A stretch of 64,000 nt of DNA, taken from Mucilaginibacter sp. OK268 (GTDB lineage: Bacteria > Bacteroidota > Bacteroidia > Sphingobacteriales > Sphingobacteriaceae). The notes below the pieces were generated by a model. That model was not told where the DNA came from. It did no database searches and saw nothing but the letters and a program-made list of their open reading frames with translations. Both the position numbers and the translations under genes were made by a program. Positions 8,948 through 16,830 of this stretch are shown here, in pieces (positions within the stretch are counted from its first letter, which is position 1; each line of letters begins with the position of its first letter). The stretch lies in the NCBI RefSeq assembly GCF_900103125.1, contig NZ_FNJV01000001.1, positions 868,001-932,000 on the forward strand, given 5' to 3'.

Positions 8948-9030
8948 GCTGGCGCACGCGTGTCGCGTGTGATCTCTATGCTATTGAATAATTTGGTTGA
9001 TGAAAGCACACGCGACACGCGTGCGCCAGC
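8948..9030. repeat. Perfect 24-bp inverted repeat (REP-like element)
   Basis: Arms at 8948-8971 and 9007-9030 are exact reverse complements, GC-rich and centred on CACGCGTGTCGCGTG, with a 35-base AT-rich spacer. A single-arm relative with small changes lies at 27872-27898, and a more distant one at 28811-28833. It lies within an otherwise non-coding 466-bp gap. Confidence 0.85.
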
Positions 9031-9111
9031 GGAGGGAACATCTGAGCGAATAGCCGAAATCTAAAGTGATTTTTAGCTTCTGGTCGGTGTTATCACCGCA
9101 CCATCAAAAAC

Positions 9112-9144
9112 AAAAGGCCTTGATACACCGGTATCAGGGCTTTT
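9112..9144. terminator. Hairpin upstream of the RelA/SpoT cassette
   Basis: Arms at 9112-9126 and 9131-9144 share the GATAC/GTATC core used by other terminators in this window. With the hairpin at 8905 it brackets the inverted repeat. It has no obvious gene to end on the plus strand, so it may simply be a repeat. The rest of 9031-9311 is AT-rich and would hold the promoter of the gene starting at 9312. Confidence 0.55.
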
Positions 9145-9311
9145 ACAGTTATTGGCTTAACAAAAAAGATAAATTATTTCAAGATAGTATGAGTTATAAT
9201 AATAATGTTACCTTTAAGAACCTAACCTTCATAATTGCCTAAAAATCAATAAAAAAGGTCATTTTTAATCATAGGCTATTTTGTATCTATATTATTAAAT
9301 GAATCCATTCT

Positions 9312-9917
9312 ATGAGTTCTGAAGCTATTGAGTTATATAAAAAAAGTCTTCGTAAATACGAGGAGTTTACCAATAAGTGCGAGGATTTATTAATTACTCT
9401 TTTTCAAGAGTCTGAATTCAATTATCAATTAGTTGAGAGTAGAACAAAGACATTATTAAGTTTTGAAGATAAGATAAGTAGAAAAAAATATACAAATCCT
9501 ATCAATGAGATTACTGACATGTGTGGGCTTAGGATTATAGTTTATTATATTGAAAATATTGATGAAGTCAAGGCATTAATAAGAACCAACTTTGTGATTG
9601 ATGAAGAGAATTCAATGGATAAAGGAACAGAACTTGAAACAAATCAATTTGGGTATTTATCACATCATTTTGTAGTTAGCCTAAGTGAGAATCGAATTAA
9701 TTTACCAGAGTGGAGGACCTATTCAGATTTTAAAGCCGAAATTCAGGTTAGGACAGTAATGCAACACTCTTGGGCTTCTATTTTTCATGAATTACACTAT
9801 AAAAAGCCTAAAGAATTTCCAAAAAAATTGGATAGGAAGTTATTTAGGTTAGCTGCATTAATTGAGCTTGCAGATGAAGAACTCTTGAACATTAAAGAAA
9901 AATACAATTTAGAATGA
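9312..9917 (+). CDS. RelA/SpoT-domain protein (small alarmone synthetase-like), first gene of a peptide-modification cassette
   Basis: The 201-residue protein is one (p)ppGpp synthetase-type domain. Visible hallmarks are D69 and R74 in TDMCGLRIIVYY, the nucleotide-stacking Tyr in GYLSHH (Y115), and the block EIQVRT at 143-148 with W154, H159 and Y163-K164 following. These are the positions needed for pyrophosphate transfer in Rel-type synthetases. There is no hydrolase, TGS or ACT domain, so it could be a small alarmone synthetase or a toxSAS-type toxin. Its stop codon overlaps the ATG of the ATP-grasp gene (ATGA at 9914-9917), so the two are translationally coupled. It is AT-rich compared with flanking genes, suggesting acquisition by transfer. 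Confidence 0.85.
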   Translation: MSSEAIELYKKSLRKYEEFTNKCEDLLITLFQESEFNYQLVESRTKTLLSFEDKISRKKYTNPINEITDMCGLRIIVYYIENIDEVKALIRTNFVIDEENSMDKGTELETNQFGYLSHHFVVSLSENRINLPEWRTYSDFKAEIQVRTVMQHSWASIFHELHYKKPKEFPKKLDRKLFRLAALIELADEELLNIKEKYNLE

Positions 9918-10909
9918 TATTAGTACTTACAGACAGTAACGATGCCCATGCAAATCATTTAATTGAGAAAATTGAAGTTGAAGAATTGCCTTATTTTAGA
10001 TTCAACCTTGAAGTAGCCTCACTGCTTGATACATATTACACATTTCGGAATGGTGAAATTTCAATTAATCAATCAAAAAGAGTCTTGAATATAACAGATG
10101 TAAAATGCGTTTGGAACAGACGAAATTTTGTTGAACTTCTTTTGGAAGAATCTTATGATCAGGACATGGATTTTAAACTTTGGAAAAATGAATGGAATAA
10201 GACTTTAACCGGGATTTATAATTCTTTAAAAAATGTAGATTGGCTAAACCCCTGGAGGCTTGCATACATTGCTGAAAATAAATATTTACAAATGGAAGTT
10301 GCAACCAAATTAGGTTTTAGAATCCCTGAAACATTGATTAGCAACGAGATAAATGAATTAAAATCATTTGTTAGCCTTTATAATCCAGTAGTTTTAAAAT
10401 TAATGAATCAAGATTTTTATAAAACCGATAAAAACGAATTTAAAGGAATATATGTAAATAAAATAACAATAGAAGATTTGGAGAAATTTGGGAACAGTAA
10501 TGAAAATCCGATTGTATTACAAAAATATATAGAAAAATCATTTGAAGTAAGATACACTGTTGTAGGGGAAGATCATTTTGTTTGTAAAATTGAATCGCAA
10601 GCTTCCAGTATTGCAAATATTGATTGGCGAAGGTATGATATACCCCATACCCCACATTCAGCAATAGAGCCTCCTGCCAACATAAAAGAAAAGGTTACTT
10701 ATTTCATGAAAGAGCTCAATATCGAATATGGGGCTTTGGATTTTGTTGTGGATACTCTTAATGATTGGTATTTCTTAGAGGTAAACTCAATGGGACAATT
10801 CTTATGGATTGAGGATTTGACAGATCTAAAAATATCTGACGCTATATTAAAATGGTTTAAAAATAAATTAAATTTAAAAGTTAATAATTATGAAAGTATT
10901 CTCAACTAA
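9914..10909 (+). CDS. ATP-grasp peptide ligase, MvdD/graspetide-maturase-like
   Basis: The 331-residue protein resembles ATP-grasp enzymes that form ester or amide crosslinks in graspetides (microviridin MvdD/MvdC type). It opens MILVLTDSNDAHANHLIEKI with a pre-ATP-grasp domain, carries the diagnostic VWNRR (66-70), and has KIESQASSIANIDWRRYD (225-242), typical of this ligase subgroup. Metal- and ATP-binding acidic residues appear in LDFVVDTLNDWYFLEVNSMG (275-294). It overlaps the upstream gene by 4 bp and the downstream peptide gene by 20 bp. Base composition is very AT-rich (12 G/C of 60 at 10381-10440). No second ligase, protease or transporter is adjacent. Confidence 0.85.
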   Translation: MILVLTDSNDAHANHLIEKIEVEELPYFRFNLEVASLLDTYYTFRNGEISINQSKRVLNITDVKCVWNRRNFVELLLEESYDQDMDFKLWKNEWNKTLTGIYNSLKNVDWLNPWRLAYIAENKYLQMEVATKLGFRIPETLISNEINELKSFVSLYNPVVLKLMNQDFYKTDKNEFKGIYVNKITIEDLEKFGNSNENPIVLQKYIEKSFEVRYTVVGEDHFVCKIESQASSIANIDWRRYDIPHTPHSAIEPPANIKEKVTYFMKELNIEYGALDFVVDTLNDWYFLEVNSMGQFLWIEDLTDLKISDAILKWFKNKLNLKVNNYESILN

Positions 10910-11090
10910 CTATTTAGAAAGCTTGTCTGTAGAACAAGTTTTACCAAGTGATCAATGGAACTGGAATCCTGCTAATCCCAATGTTGACAAAATTTATGCA
11001 TCAGGGTCTAAAACTGGTACACGTCAATCTACTTACTCTACAGAAAAAGACAATGAGGCAGATAGTGACAGACCAAATGAAGGTAATTAA
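10890..11090 (+). CDS. Candidate graspetide precursor peptide
   Basis: A 66-residue peptide begins inside the end of the ATP-grasp gene. Residues 1-33 look like a leader, with LESLSVEQVLPSDQWNW. The C-terminal part divides into a hydroxyl/amine-rich stretch (SGSKTGTRQSTYST, 38-51) and an acidic stretch (EKDNEADSD, 52-60), ending PNEGN. Side-chain donors (Ser, Thr, Lys) followed by acceptors (Asp, Glu) is the layout expected of a substrate that an ATP-grasp ligase macrocyclises. No known core motif is exactly matched and no repeat is present. The 20-bp overlap with the ligase gene supports a real, coupled gene. Function of the product is unknown. Confidence 0.65.
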   Translation: MKVFSTNYLESLSVEQVLPSDQWNWNPANPNVDKIYASGSKTGTRQSTYSTEKDNEADSDRPNEGN

Positions 11091-11100
11091 TTTTATCCCC

Positions 11101-11160
11101 GGCTGTCCGAAGTCTCTGACTTCAGACACACTATGCTTGTAGTCTTCAGACTACAGAAAT
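11101..11160. repeat. Small tandem palindromes downstream of the peptide gene
   Basis: Two short hairpins lie side by side: GAAGT/ACTTC arms within 11105-11129 and TGTAGTC/GACTACA arms at 11138-11155. They resemble the short intergenic palindromes scattered elsewhere in the window. Confidence 0.6.
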
Positions 11161-11187
11161 GAAGAAGAGAGGATATAAAAACAAAAG

Positions 11188-11215
11188 CCCTGATACGGGC
11201 ATGTATCAGGGATTT
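11188..11215 (+). terminator. Terminator of the RelA/SpoT-ATP-grasp-peptide operon
   Basis: Perfect nine-base arms CCCTGATAC (11188-11196) and GTATCAGGG (11203-11211) are followed by a T-rich end. It is the first strong hairpin after the peptide stop codon. Confidence 0.7.
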
Positions 11216-11216
11216 G

Positions 11217-11301
11217 TACTCAGAGCGGGAATCGAACCCGCACTCCGTTTACGGGAACAGGATTTTAAGTCCTGCGTGTCTACCAGTTCCACCATCTGAG
11301 C
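11217..11301 (-). tRNA. tRNA-Leu (anticodon TAA)
   Basis: On the minus strand this folds as an 85-nt class II tRNA. The acceptor arm is GCTCAGA, the D arm contains GGTAGACACGC, the anticodon loop CTTAAAA is flanked by CAGGA/TCCTG, a variable arm follows, and the T loop is GGTTCGATTCC. CCA is not encoded. Confidence 0.95.
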
Positions 11302-11374
11302 AGCGTTTATTCCGATTCAAATCGGAAGTTAACCTTTTAAAAATAAAGCCCAACTTTTTGAAGGGAGGGCTTTG

Positions 11375-11447
<73 letters not shown>

Positions 11448-11515
11448 GTTGGGAGTGCAAATATAGACAGAAAACCATATTCTGCAAATACAAAAATGAA
11501 ATATTTTAAAGTTTT

Positions 11516-12007
11516 TTATAAGTCGCTGTTTTTCAAAACTTCAGCTATCAGGTCGGCCTCGTATCCGCGGCTCATGGCGTACTGCTGTAGTTTGTAACGA
11601 CGTTTAAACTCATTTTTTTCAATTACGGATGCCGCTTTTTTCTCCAGCAGGCGGGTGAGCGCGGTCATATAGTCGTCAAGATCAATGGTTAGCAGCGCTT
11701 TTTTGATCAGTACATCGGGTACGCGTTTTAGTTTCAGGCCCTGTTTTATTTTGATCTTACCCCAGGCTTTCTGGTTAAACTTACCTTTCACATAAGCTTT
11801 GGCAAAGCGGTCCTCATTCAAAAAATTCCCCTCTATCAGCCTGCTGATGGTTTGCTCCACCGCGTCGGGCCAAAGCCCCCAGTCATATAGCTTATCCCGA
11901 ACTTCCTGCTGCGAACGTTCCTGGTAGGCGCAAAAATGTTCGGCCTTGGTCAATGCTACTTCCGGGTTGCTTATCTTGATTTTTTTAGGCTCGTCCATCA
12001 ATGTCAA
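11516..12007 (-). CDS. recX: RecX-family regulatory protein
   Basis: This 163-residue protein is built of three-helix RecX repeats. The first contains EHFCAYQERSQQEVRDKLYD, and later units contain FAKAYVKGKFNQKAWGKIKI and YKLQQYAMSRGYEADLIAEVL. RecX proteins bind RecA filaments and usually restrain strand exchange. recA is not nearby, which is common outside Proteobacteria. It is divergent from murF-alr with only 50 bp between start codons, so the two promoters must overlap or lie inside the genes. Confidence 0.9.
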   Translation of the reverse strand: MTLMDEPKKIKISNPEVALTKAEHFCAYQERSQQEVRDKLYDWGLWPDAVEQTISRLIEGNFLNEDRFAKAYVKGKFNQKAWGKIKIKQGLKLKRVPDVLIKKALLTIDLDDYMTALTRLLEKKAASVIEKNEFKRRYKLQQYAMSRGYEADLIAEVLKNSDL

Positions 12008-12057
12008 AATTCGTTAAAAATTCTTCTATTGTTAGATAATATACTCAAATTCGTGGC

Positions 12058-14520
12058 ATGCATAACAATCAATACACCATCACCGAAGTTAAGCAGATCA
12101 TTAATGCCGAAGGCAACATTGTGAGCGATAGTATCGTGAGCACCCTGCTTACCGATAGCCGCAGGATCAGTAACGCGGCCGAAGGGTTGTTTTTTGCATT
12201 GAGTGCCCGTCGCAACGGGCATGAATTTGTGGCCGGGGCCTACGCCGCCGGTGTACGTAATTTTGTGGTGAAACACGGACCTGAATTTAACCTGCCCGGA
12301 GCTAACTTTTTACTGGTTGATGACCCCCTGGCTGCTTTACAGACGCTGGCTGCAGTTCACAGGTGCCAGTTTAAATTACAGGTGATTGGCATAACAGGGA
12401 GTAATGGAAAAACCATTGTGAAAGAGTGGTTGTATCAATTGCTCGCCGCTGATAAAAATATTGTGCGTAACCCTAAAAGTTACAACTCACAAATTGGGGT
12501 GCCGCTGTCTGTATGGCAGATCAACAGCCGTAATGATTTGGGGATTTTTGAAGCAGGTATCTCCACTGTAAACGAAATGGAAAAACTTTGGGCTATGATC
12601 AGGCCGCAGATAGGTGTATTGACACACATCGGCTCGGCCCATGATGAGGGTTTTACCAACAGGCGACAAAAGGTGCTGGAGAAGCTGTTGCTGTTTAAAA
12701 GGAGTAAAAAACTGATTTATCATTATGATGATCTGCTGGATTATCAGAAAGACATTCCGGTGAAAGAAACTTTTACCTGGAGCCGCAAGTTTAAAGTAGC
12801 CGATCTGTATGTTTTCAGCGAGACGGTGATCTCCAAAAAATATTACCTGCGGGCATATTATCAAAAAAAGGAAATAGAATGCCTGATCCCATTTTCCGAC
12901 CAGGCCTCTATCGAAAATGCTATTACCTGCTGGGCCATTATGCTGGCTCTTGGCTATAGTCCGGCCGAGGCTGATCGGCGCATTGAACGTCTTAACCCGG
13001 TAAGCATGCGCCTGGAGCTGAAGAACGGCATCAACAATTGCTCGGTTATTGATGACACTTATAACTCCGATCTGCAGTCGCTGGAGATAGCGCTTAACTT
13101 CCTGGGGCAGCAAAATCAGCACCAGAAAAAAACGCTTATCCTGTCGGATATTTTGCAATCGGGCCTGCAGCAGGATGTGCTGTACTGCCAGGTAGCTACG
13201 CTTATTGGTACCCAAAAGATCGACAGGTTTATTGGGGTAGGTCCGGCTCTTATGAATAATCAAACCTGCTTTGCCCTGCCCGAGCAGCATTTTTTTGCTG
13301 ATACTTCGGCATTGGTGCAACAGCTTAAGACGTTGAATTTTAAGGAAGAAACCATCCTGATCAAAGGTTCACGCAGTTTTGAGTTTGAACGCATCAGCAG
13401 TGCATTAACGCAAAAGGCCCATGAAACCATCCTGGAGATCAACCTGAATACGCTCTTGGGTAACCTCAATTTTTATCGCTCCAAATTAAAACCGGGGGTA
13501 AAGGTGATGGCTATGGTCAAAGCTTTTTCGTATGGTAGCGGCACTTTTGAGGTAGCCAATATGCTGCAATATAATAAAGCCGACTATCTGGCGGTAGCCT
13601 ATATTGATGAAGGGGTGGCCCTGCGCCAGGCAGGTATCAATTTGCCATTGGTGGTGCTTAACCCAGAGTCTTCGGCCTTTGATAAACTGGCCGAGTACAA
13701 GCTGCAGCCCGTAATTTATAGTTTTGGTTTATTAGATGATTTTGTATCCTATAGTCGTGATCATGGTTTATTGGCCTATCCCGTGCACTTGAAGATCGAT
13801 ACGGGAATGCATCGCCTGGGTTTTGAGGGTTTTGAGATAGATATGCTGTGCGATATGCTGGAGCAAAACCGATATATCCGGGTAGAGTCGGTATTTTCGC
13901 ACCTGGTAGCCAGCGAGGCCCCCCAGCACGATGAGTTTAGCAAAACGCAGATCAAGCGTTTTGAAAAGGCTTTTAAAGAAATAGAAAGAACGCTGGGCTA
14001 TAAGGTGATCAAGCACATTTGTAATACAGCAGGCATTATCCGTTTCCCGGGCGCTCATTATGATATGGTACGGTTGGGCATTGGTTTGTACGGCATCGAT
14101 TCATCGGTACCGGCATCAGATCAGGCTTTGCAGCCTGTAGCGCGATTAAAAACCAGCGTGGCCCAGGTTAAAAAAATAGGAGCCGGCGATACCATCAGCT
14201 ATGGCCGCAGCGGCAGCCTGTTAAAGGATGGTAAAATAGCCACAGTACGTATTGGCTATGCCGACGGCTATTTACGTGCATTTGGTAATGGAGTAGGCAA
14301 AATGCTGGTAAAAGGCACACTAGTGCCCACCGTAGGCAACATTACCATGGATATGTGTATGCTGGATGTAAGTGGGCTGGATGTAAGCGAGGGCGACGAG
14401 GTGATCATCTTTGATGATAAGCACCGCATTGAGGAGCTGGCCAAACAAATAGGCACTATTCCGTATGAAATATTAACTAATGTTTCACAAAGGGTAAAAA
14501 GAGTGTACTTTTATGAATAA
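12058..14520 (+). CDS. murF-alr: Bifunctional UDP-MurNAc-tripeptide--D-Ala-D-Ala ligase / alanine racemase
   Basis: This 820-residue fusion links two peptidoglycan precursor enzymes, a fusion known in Bacteroidota. Residues 1 to about 455 form the Mur ligase, with the ATP loop GITGSNGKT near 112-120 and DDTYNSD in the central domain. Residues from about 460 form a PLP-dependent alanine racemase, with Lys488 in VMAMVKAFSYG as the Schiff-base lysine and Tyr715 in ISYGRSG as the second catalytic base. The racemase supplies D-alanine for the dipeptide the ligase attaches. Both active sites look intact. Cytoplasmic, presumably essential. Confidence 0.95.
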   Translation: MHNNQYTITEVKQIINAEGNIVSDSIVSTLLTDSRRISNAAEGLFFALSARRNGHEFVAGAYAAGVRNFVVKHGPEFNLPGANFLLVDDPLAALQTLAAVHRCQFKLQVIGITGSNGKTIVKEWLYQLLAADKNIVRNPKSYNSQIGVPLSVWQINSRNDLGIFEAGISTVNEMEKLWAMIRPQIGVLTHIGSAHDEGFTNRRQKVLEKLLLFKRSKKLIYHYDDLLDYQKDIPVKETFTWSRKFKVADLYVFSETVISKKYYLRAYYQKKEIECLIPFSDQASIENAITCWAIMLALGYSPAEADRRIERLNPVSMRLELKNGINNCSVIDDTYNSDLQSLEIALNFLGQQNQHQKKTLILSDILQSGLQQDVLYCQVATLIGTQKIDRFIGVGPALMNNQTCFALPEQHFFADTSALVQQLKTLNFKEETILIKGSRSFEFERISSALTQKAHETILEINLNTLLGNLNFYRSKLKPGVKVMAMVKAFSYGSGTFEVANMLQYNKADYLAVAYIDEGVALRQAGINLPLVVLNPESSAFDKLAEYKLQPVIYSFGLLDDFVSYSRDHGLLAYPVHLKIDTGMHRLGFEGFEIDMLCDMLEQNRYIRVESVFSHLVASEAPQHDEFSKTQIKRFEKAFKEIERTLGYKVIKHICNTAGIIRFPGAHYDMVRLGIGLYGIDSSVPASDQALQPVARLKTSVAQVKKIGAGDTISYGRSGSLLKDGKIATVRIGYADGYLRAFGNGVGKMLVKGTLVPTVGNITMDMCMLDVSGLDVSEGDEVIIFDDKHRIEELAKQIGTIPYEILTNVSQRVKRVYFYE

Positions 14521-14526
14521 GTGAAC

Positions 14527-14603
14527 AGAATCAAGAATTAAGAGTCAAGAATCAAGAAAATAAAACAAGGCTGTTTTAATTCTTGATTCTCATCTCTTGA
14601 CTC
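14527..14603. repeat. Imperfect palindrome built on TCAAGAATCAAGA
   Basis: Arms AGAATCAAGAATTA (14527-14540) and its exact complement (14577-14590), with a second pair at 14542-14550 and 14595-14603, fill the gap between murF-alr and the DUF502 gene. Such direct/inverted word repeats also occur at 15217, 39970 and 48014 with different words. Confidence 0.75.
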
Positions 14604-14617
14604 TATTTAAAAAAGAT

Positions 14618-15214
14618 ATGAACAGGTTAGTGGGCGCTTTATTAAGGTATTTTGTAAAAGGGTTATTGGTGGTAGTACCCATAGGCGCGGCATTCTTTTT
14701 AATTTACTGGGCAGTATCAACCATTGATAAGGCGCTGAATTTAAGTGATGTACTTTGGGTTGATAAGGAAGGCAAGCACGTATACATTCCCGGTTTAGGT
14801 ATCCTTAACGTATTGGTGGTTATCCTGATAGCGGGCATACTGGTTACCAATGTAGTTACCGACCCCATAAAACGCTGGTTTAACCGCTGGCTCAACCGCC
14901 TGCCGCTGATTAAATTCCTGTATTCATCCATCAAAGATCTGACCGAAGCGATTGTAGGGGAGGAGAAGAAATTCAACGAACCTGTTATTGTAGAGGTAAA
15001 TGAATTTGGATTAAAGAAGATAGGGTTCATCGTACAAAAAGACCTGAGCTCGCTCGACCTACCGGGTGAAGTGGCAGTCTACTTTCCATATTCCTACTCC
15101 TTCGCCGGACAAGTGGTGATCATATCAGCCACCAAAGTAAAACACCTCGACAAAAACGCTGCCGACATGATGAAGTTCGTTATATCAGGCGGTGTAAGTG
15201 GCCTGGATCATTAA
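14618..15214 (+). CDS. DUF502 family membrane protein
   Basis: I choose the ATG at 14618. The frame extends 7 codons upstream to a TTG, but that stretch is part of the palindromic repeat. The 198-residue protein has two membrane segments (GLLVVVPIGAAFFLIYWAVS and LNVLVVILIAGILVTNVVT) followed by a cytoplasmic domain with VEVNEFGLKKIGFIVQKDL and the family motif VAVYFPYSYSFAGQVVII. DUF502 proteins are widespread and uncharacterised. Its position behind a cell-wall gene is suggestive but not informative. Confidence 0.88.
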   Translation: MNRLVGALLRYFVKGLLVVVPIGAAFFLIYWAVSTIDKALNLSDVLWVDKEGKHVYIPGLGILNVLVVILIAGILVTNVVTDPIKRWFNRWLNRLPLIKFLYSSIKDLTEAIVGEEKKFNEPVIVEVNEFGLKKIGFIVQKDLSSLDLPGEVAVYFPYSYSFAGQVVIISATKVKHLDKNAADMMKFVISGGVSGLDH

Positions 15215-15216
15215 GA

Positions 15217-15365
15217 GCTTAAAGCTCAATGCTGAAAGCAAAAAGCTTTGAATTGCAAGCAAATACTTCGTCAGTATAAAATGATTTTTTAGCTTTAGGC
15301 TTTAAGCTTTTTGCTTTCCGCTAAAGGTTTCGCTTTCGGCTTTTTGCTTTAAGCTTTCGGCTCTT
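15217..15365. repeat. Low-complexity repeat of AGCTTTAAGC-type words
   Basis: Repeated words related to GCTTTAAGCTTTTTGCTTTC occupy the gap after the DUF502 gene and continue into the last codons of the MFS gene that ends at 15302. Some copies are inverted. A short copy of the same word family is at 31721-31755. Confidence 0.7.
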
Positions 15366-16576
15366 TTAAAGCTTCTGATGGCCAAAAATACACTGGTCAG
15401 CATTAATACAGCTCCAAGAATATAAGGTGCTCCCGGGAAGTAGGTTGTAGTATTGCGGTGCGTGAACAGGTGAAAAACAGAACTCATTAACAAGGGGCCG
15501 ATGATAACAGTTACGCTGGTTAAACTGGTTAAAGATCCCTGCAACTCGCCTTGTTCTTTGGGCGATACCGTGCCTGTTATCAAGCCCTGCAATGCCGGTC
15601 CGGATATACCACCCAGGCAATAGGGTATCATATACAGGTACATGAGCCAGCCGTGATTTGCAAAAGCTATCAGCGTTAAACCAATCGTGTAAAAAAGCAA
15701 ACCGGCCACTATGTTTTTTTCCTGCCCGAATTTGGGGATGGTGTAACGGATGAGGCCGCCTTGTATGGCCACTAGCACTACACCAATAAAAATACCCAGT
15801 GTCCCGATGCTGTTTAGCGTCCAGTTAAATTTTTCGATCAGGAAAAAGGATAAAACATACTCTACTGATTTTTGGGCCACATAAACCAGGGAAAATGAAG
15901 CTACCAGTCCGATAAGCGCGGGATATTTGCCCAGGTTGCGTAAAGAACTGATGGGGTTTGACTTTTTCCACTCAAAACGGCGACGGTTTTTAAGCGCTAA
16001 CGATTCGGGTAATACAAAATAGCCATAGGCCGCATTCACTAGAGCAAAAGCGGCAGCAGCCATAAAGGGAAATTTAACATTAAGATCGCCCAGATAGGCG
16101 CCCAAACCTATACCAATAATAAAACCCAGACCGGATGCCGCGCCAACCAGTCCGAAGTTGGCAGCCCGGTTTTTCCCGGTACTGATATCGGCAATATAAG
16201 CGGTAGCGGTGGAGTTACTGGCCCCGGTGATGCCGGCAATGGTGCGTCCAACAAAAAGCCAGCCTATGGTAGGGGCAAAGGCCATAAAAATATAATCGAT
16301 ACCAAAACCAAGTAAGGAACTCAGCAATACCGGGCGGCGGCCATACCTGTCGCTCAAATTACCCAATACCGACGAAAACAGGAACTGCATGGAGGCATAG
16401 GTAAAGGTTAAATAGCCGCTGTATTGTGTAGCGGTACTTACATCAATATGGCCCAATGTTTCCAGTAATTTAGGCATTACCGGTATAATAACCCCCAGGC
16501 CAAGCACATCAACAAATAAGGTAACAAATATAAATCCCAGCGCTGCCGAGTGTTTCTTTTTAGGTTTGGAGGTCAT
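15302..16576 (-). CDS. MFS transporter, TetA/TCR-like (copy 1)
   Basis: The 424-residue protein has 12 predicted membrane helices and the motif-A loop [14 protein letters not shown] between helices 2 and 3, as in tetracycline/multidrug proton antiporters. It is closely related to the next gene at 16831. Residues from about 407 to the end (ESLKQKAESETFSGKQKA) are hydrophilic and are encoded by the intergenic repeat words, so the original stop has probably been lost and the frame extended into a repeat. The substrate is unknown; drug efflux is the usual assignment. Confidence 0.85.
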   Translation of the reverse strand: MTSKPKKKHSAALGFIFVTLFVDVLGLGVIIPVMPKLLETLGHIDVSTATQYSGYLTFTYASMQFLFSSVLGNLSDRYGRRPVLLSSLLGFGIDYIFMAFAPTIGWLFVGRTIAGITGASNSTATAYIADISTGKNRAANFGLVGAASGLGFIIGIGLGAYLGDLNVKFPFMAAAAFALVNAAYGYFVLPESLALKNRRRFEWKKSNPISSLRNLGKYPALIGLVASFSLVYVAQKSVEYVLSFFLIEKFNWTLNSIGTLGIFIGVVLVAIQGGLIRYTIPKFGQEKNIVAGLLFYTIGLTLIAFANHGWLMYLYMIPYCLGGISGPALQGLITGTVSPKEQGELQGSLTSLTSVTVIIGPLLMSSVFHLFTHRNTTTYFPGAPYILGAVLMLTSVFLAIRSFKRAESLKQKAESETFSGKQKA

Positions 16577-16830
16577 TAAGGGTATAAAGGGTTAAAGTGG
16601 GTAAAAGTTTTGGTATAACTCATTTTGCACTTTTACATCAAATATACGCCGTGGAATACTTAGCTCTAAAGTTGTCATGTAAACCCATTATTTTATAGAG
16701 AAATTCATTTAATTAGTTGACTGTCAATAAAATAAATTAATGTTAACCATGAATTGTGTAAACCATGTAAACCCACTTTGTCCCCTCCGGGGCCATTTCA
16801 GGAGACCCGGAGGAGACAAGATCGACAATT

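Noticed and set aside
12487..13320. 277-codon minus-strand frame opposite murF
   Set aside because: It lies entirely within the intact murF-alr gene, whose motifs are unambiguous. Its translation has no family-like blocks.
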